Shown one piece after another: positions 61,760 to 64,000 of a stretch of 64,000 nucleotides of DNA. This DNA comes from Chitinophagaceae bacterium. GTDB taxonomy: Bacteria; Bacteroidota; Bacteroidia; Chitinophagales; UBA10324. The notes under the pieces are model-generated. The model had not been told where the DNA came from. It worked only from the letters and a program-made list of their open reading frames with translations, and did not search any database. The position numbers and the translations under genes are program-made. How positions within the stretch are numbered: the first letter of the stretch is position 1; every line of letters starts with the position of its first letter. Location: positions 1 through 64,000 of the forward strand of contig JADKFU010000001.1 in NCBI GenBank assembly GCA_016717285.1. The letters run 5' to 3'.

Positions 61760-64000
61760 TTGAAATTACTCCGACTCTCCTTGTTTTTGCTGCTTTGTGC
61801 CTTTGCTGAAAAGCTGTTGGCACAGGTGACGGTGTCGGGTGCCAACGCAGGCAGCAATGGGAGCTATACTAATCTTTCAGGAGCAGCCGGTGCCTTCTTT
61901 GGAATAAATGGTTTTGCGCAAACAGGTAACAATATCATGATAACGATTACCGGAAATGTGACAGAGCCCAACTCTAGTAATGTTGCCCTGATTGGTGGCG
62001 CCTGGACAACTATTTCCATCAAACCTTCGGGTGGATCATGGACTATTACGGGAGCACCTGCAGCGAACGGCATGATTATTTTTAATGGGGCAGATAATGT
62101 TACGATTGATGGATCAATTAGCGGAGTTGTTTCGCTTACGATTGCCAATACCAGTTCTTCAGCGTCGGCAATGGCTATTAAACTTTACAATGATGCAACC
62201 AACAACGTTATAAAATATTGCAATCTGCAGGGAAGAAATGCTTCAACCCAAACTGCATCCGATGGAGGCATCGTCACGATCGCCGGTACATCCGGCTCTA
62301 CCGGAAATGATAACAATTATATTCAGAATTGTGATTTCGGCCCTGATGCTGCCACGCTACCGTTTATCCTGATTAAGGGTTATGGTTCTGGAAATGCAAA
62401 TGACCTTTGCCAGATTACCAATTGTGCGCTCCATGACTGGATTGATTTAACGGCGGGAAATAATACATGCGCTGTATATATTGCTTCAACGTTTGTCTCA
62501 ACCTGGACGATTTCTGGTAATAAATTTTACCAGAGCAGTACGAGAGATATTGTAGCAGGTGGGGCCAACGATTTTTATGGATTGAGAATAGAAGGTGGTG
62601 GTGGGTACACCGTTTCCAATAATGTATTTGGATATAATACTTCGGCGGGCACCGGCTATCTTACATTTACCAATAATATTGCAGGATCGCACACTTCCAT
62701 TGACTTGTATCCCATATCGCTCAATCTTAATACAACCACCTCTACAATTAGCGGAAATACAATTGCGAATATTGATTTCACTACTGCACGCAGTACAAAT
62801 ACAGGTACCACTTACAGTTTTGTGGGAATTTGGCTAAAGGGAGGCAAAGCAAATATTACCAATAACATTATTGGCTCAACCAGTGGTACAGGTAGTATTT
62901 TGTTCAAACAGAATCTGGAGTCAGGAGGCACCAGTCCGTTTCTTCCTGTTGTGGGAATTTTAATAAGCGGTTCGTCGGCCAATACTATTTCAGGTAATAC
63001 AATTGGCGGTATCTCTATCAGTTATACCGGATCAACCGGAAGCGTAGGGGCCCAAGGCGGAAATCCCTTTGTCGCGATTTACAGCAACAATACTAATTCA
63101 TCTTTTATCAGCGGCAATACGATTGGAAACAGCACGGCTAATAATATTACGAGCGTGAATACTATTTCAGGAGCTAATATAGTTGGCATAAAACTCACCA
63201 GTGCTGCCGGGACCACCAATACCATTTCATCAAATACCATCCAAAATCTAACCTGTAGTGGTGCAAATGCAGGAATAAGCTCCAATGCATCTGTTATTGG
63301 AATTCAAAATACCAGTTTCAGCGGACCAAGCGATGCAATAACAGGAAACACGATTAGCAATTTAACCAATACCGCTACATCAGGTTCTCCTGCCACTGAT
63401 GTAAGAGGCATGTATGTTACAGGTGGGTCGGGTGGCCTTGCAACAGCATTGGTGGTGCAGCAAAACTGGGTTCATTCACTGTCAGTAAGTTCCAGCAGTT
63501 CTACGGCGCAGGTAAGTGGGATTACTATTTTTACCGGTGGAAATTCTGCAACATTAGTTAACAACATGATTTCCCTGGGAAGCGGCATCTCCAATGGTAA
63601 TCTTTTCTATGGAATCAATTATGTATCCAGTACTGTCACCGGTTATTTCAATACTGTAAGAATTCAAGGAATGCCAACGTCAGGCAGCGGTAACTCGCAT
63701 GCATTTTATTGCGCCACAACTAATGCGCTCGTTTTAAAAAATAATATTTTCATCAACGAGCGTAGCAATTCCGGAACATCAACAGGCACTCATTATGCTA
63801 TCCGGTTCAACAGTACTCCTTCAACTTATACAGGCACAGCAAACGACTTATTTACTTCCGGCACGGGTGGAGTGTTGGGTTATGTAGGAGCAGCCAATAA
63901 AACCTCTCTTGCACTTTGGTCTGCCGCCACCACACCTGTCAATCAGGACAATCCCGCCGGATCTCCGCCGTCGCTCTCTATGAGTTTTACTTTCGTCTCC
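61760..64000 (+). CDS. Large secreted repeat protein, partial at right edge
   Basis: The frame from TTG 61760 stays open for 747 codons to the end of the window. No ATG exists between the in-frame TGA at 61730 and the signal peptide, so TTG (or a nearby CTG) must be the start. The signal peptide reads LKLLRLSLFLLLCAFAEKLLAQ. The mature protein is rich in Ser, Thr, Asn and Gly, with many beta-helix-like units: N-V-T-I-D-G-S, ISGNTIANI, ITNNIIGSTS, ISGNTIGGIS, ISGNTIGNST, ISSNTIQNLT. This is the right-handed beta-helix pattern of exported Bacteroidota adhesin-like or polysaccharide-acting proteins, which normally end in a T9SS domain outside the window. Confidence 0.85.
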   Translation, partial: MKLLRLSLFLLLCAFAEKLLAQVTVSGANAGSNGSYTNLSGAAGAFFGINGFAQTGNNIMITITGNVTEPNSSNVALIGGAWTTISIKPSGGSWTITGAPAANGMIIFNGADNVTIDGSISGVVSLTIANTSSSASAMAIKLYNDATNNVIKYCNLQGRNASTQTASDGGIVTIAGTSGSTGNDNNYIQNCDFGPDAATLPFILIKGYGSGNANDLCQITNCALHDWIDLTAGNNTCAVYIASTFVSTWTISGNKFYQSSTRDIVAGGANDFYGLRIEGGGGYTVSNNVFGYNTSAGTGYLTFTNNIAGSHTSIDLYPISLNLNTTTSTISGNTIANIDFTTARSTNTGTTYSFVGIWLKGGKANITNNIIGSTSGTGSILFKQNLESGGTSPFLPVVGILISGSSANTISGNTIGGISISYTGSTGSVGAQGGNPFVAIYSNNTNSSFISGNTIGNSTANNITSVNTISGANIVGIKLTSAAGTTNTISSNTIQNLTCSGANAGISSNASVIGIQNTSFSGPSDAITGNTISNLTNTATSGSPATDVRGMYVTGGSGGLATALVVQQNWVHSLSVSSSSSTAQVSGITIFTGGNSATLVNNMISLGSGISNGNLFYGINYVSSTVTGYFNTVRIQGMPTSGSGNSHAFYCATTNALVLKNNIFINERSNSGTSTGTHYAIRFNSTPSTYTGTANDLFTSGTGGVLGYVGAANKTSLALWSAATTPVNQDNPAGSPPSLSMSFTFVS

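Noticed and set aside
61800..64000. Minus-strand frames over the large secreted protein
   Set aside because: They mirror the repeat-rich plus-strand gene and have no coherent protein pattern.

Overview
The window reads as chromosomal DNA of a member of the Bacteroidota, most likely from the Chitinophagales/Saprospirales part of the phylum. The support is: secreted proteins with type IX secretion (T9SS) C-terminal sorting domains, a CarboxypepD_reg/TonB/beta-barrel receptor, a propeller-type sensor histidine kinase, an EF-type sigma factor with a small partner, TAnnTTTG promoter boxes in front of several genes, and tRNA genes that do not encode CCA. There are no rRNA genes, no CRISPR array and no intact insertion sequence.

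Layout. 1-4.6 kb: yceI, a pirin, an AraC regulator, a secreted FG-GAP protein and tryptophanase, every one broken by small indels, mostly in short homopolymers, plus tRNA-Ser(CGA). 4.7-8.3 kb: an AT-rich accessory patch ending at the 3' end of tRNA-Ser(GGA), with a nucleoside-deoxyribosyltransferase-like protein, a possible HEPN/DUF5677-like protein and a decayed tyrosine recombinase; this is the best place for a defence-like system. 8.4-19.3 kb: housekeeping genes (TatD, a NodB deacetylase, GltX, a B12-binding mutase subunit, enoyl-CoA hydratase, UvrA, ECF sigma factor, endonuclease III, tRNA-Phe). 19.4-33 kb: class III aminotransferase overlapping a Ycf48-like lipoprotein, flavin reductase, secreted HExxH protein, M16 peptidase, accB-accC, a MocR regulator divergent from a small secreted protein and an EamA transporter. 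33-45 kb: tricorn-like S41 protease, metallophosphoesterase, outer membrane receptor, a run of small envelope proteins. 45-52 kb: AsmA-like protein, sodium:solute symporter with a 41-residue membrane protein translationally coupled in front of it, RraB-domain lipoprotein, DciA-like protein, PGM1-like ATP-grasp ligase. 53-64 kb: LamG protein, propeller histidine kinase, GH13 amylase-family enzyme with T9SS tail, a small T9SS protein, and a large secreted repeat protein that runs off the right end.

Links between genes. accB-accC provide biotin carboxylase and its carrier for malonyl-CoA synthesis. The B12-binding subunit and the enoyl-CoA hydratase fit acyl-CoA metabolism. GH13 enzyme, small VDM-type T9SS protein and nearby propeller kinase fit extracellular alpha-glucan use, but no SusC/SusD pair is present and the kinase has no response regulator beside it. 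T9SS cargo is frequent although no T9SS machinery gene lies in the window.

Quality. The run of frameshifts in the first 4.6 kb and a strange poly-A/poly-G stretch at 23.32-23.40 kb suggest local consensus or assembly error rather than biology. Several starts given here are trimmed to the best ATG/GTG; functional names come from reading motifs, not from database searches.
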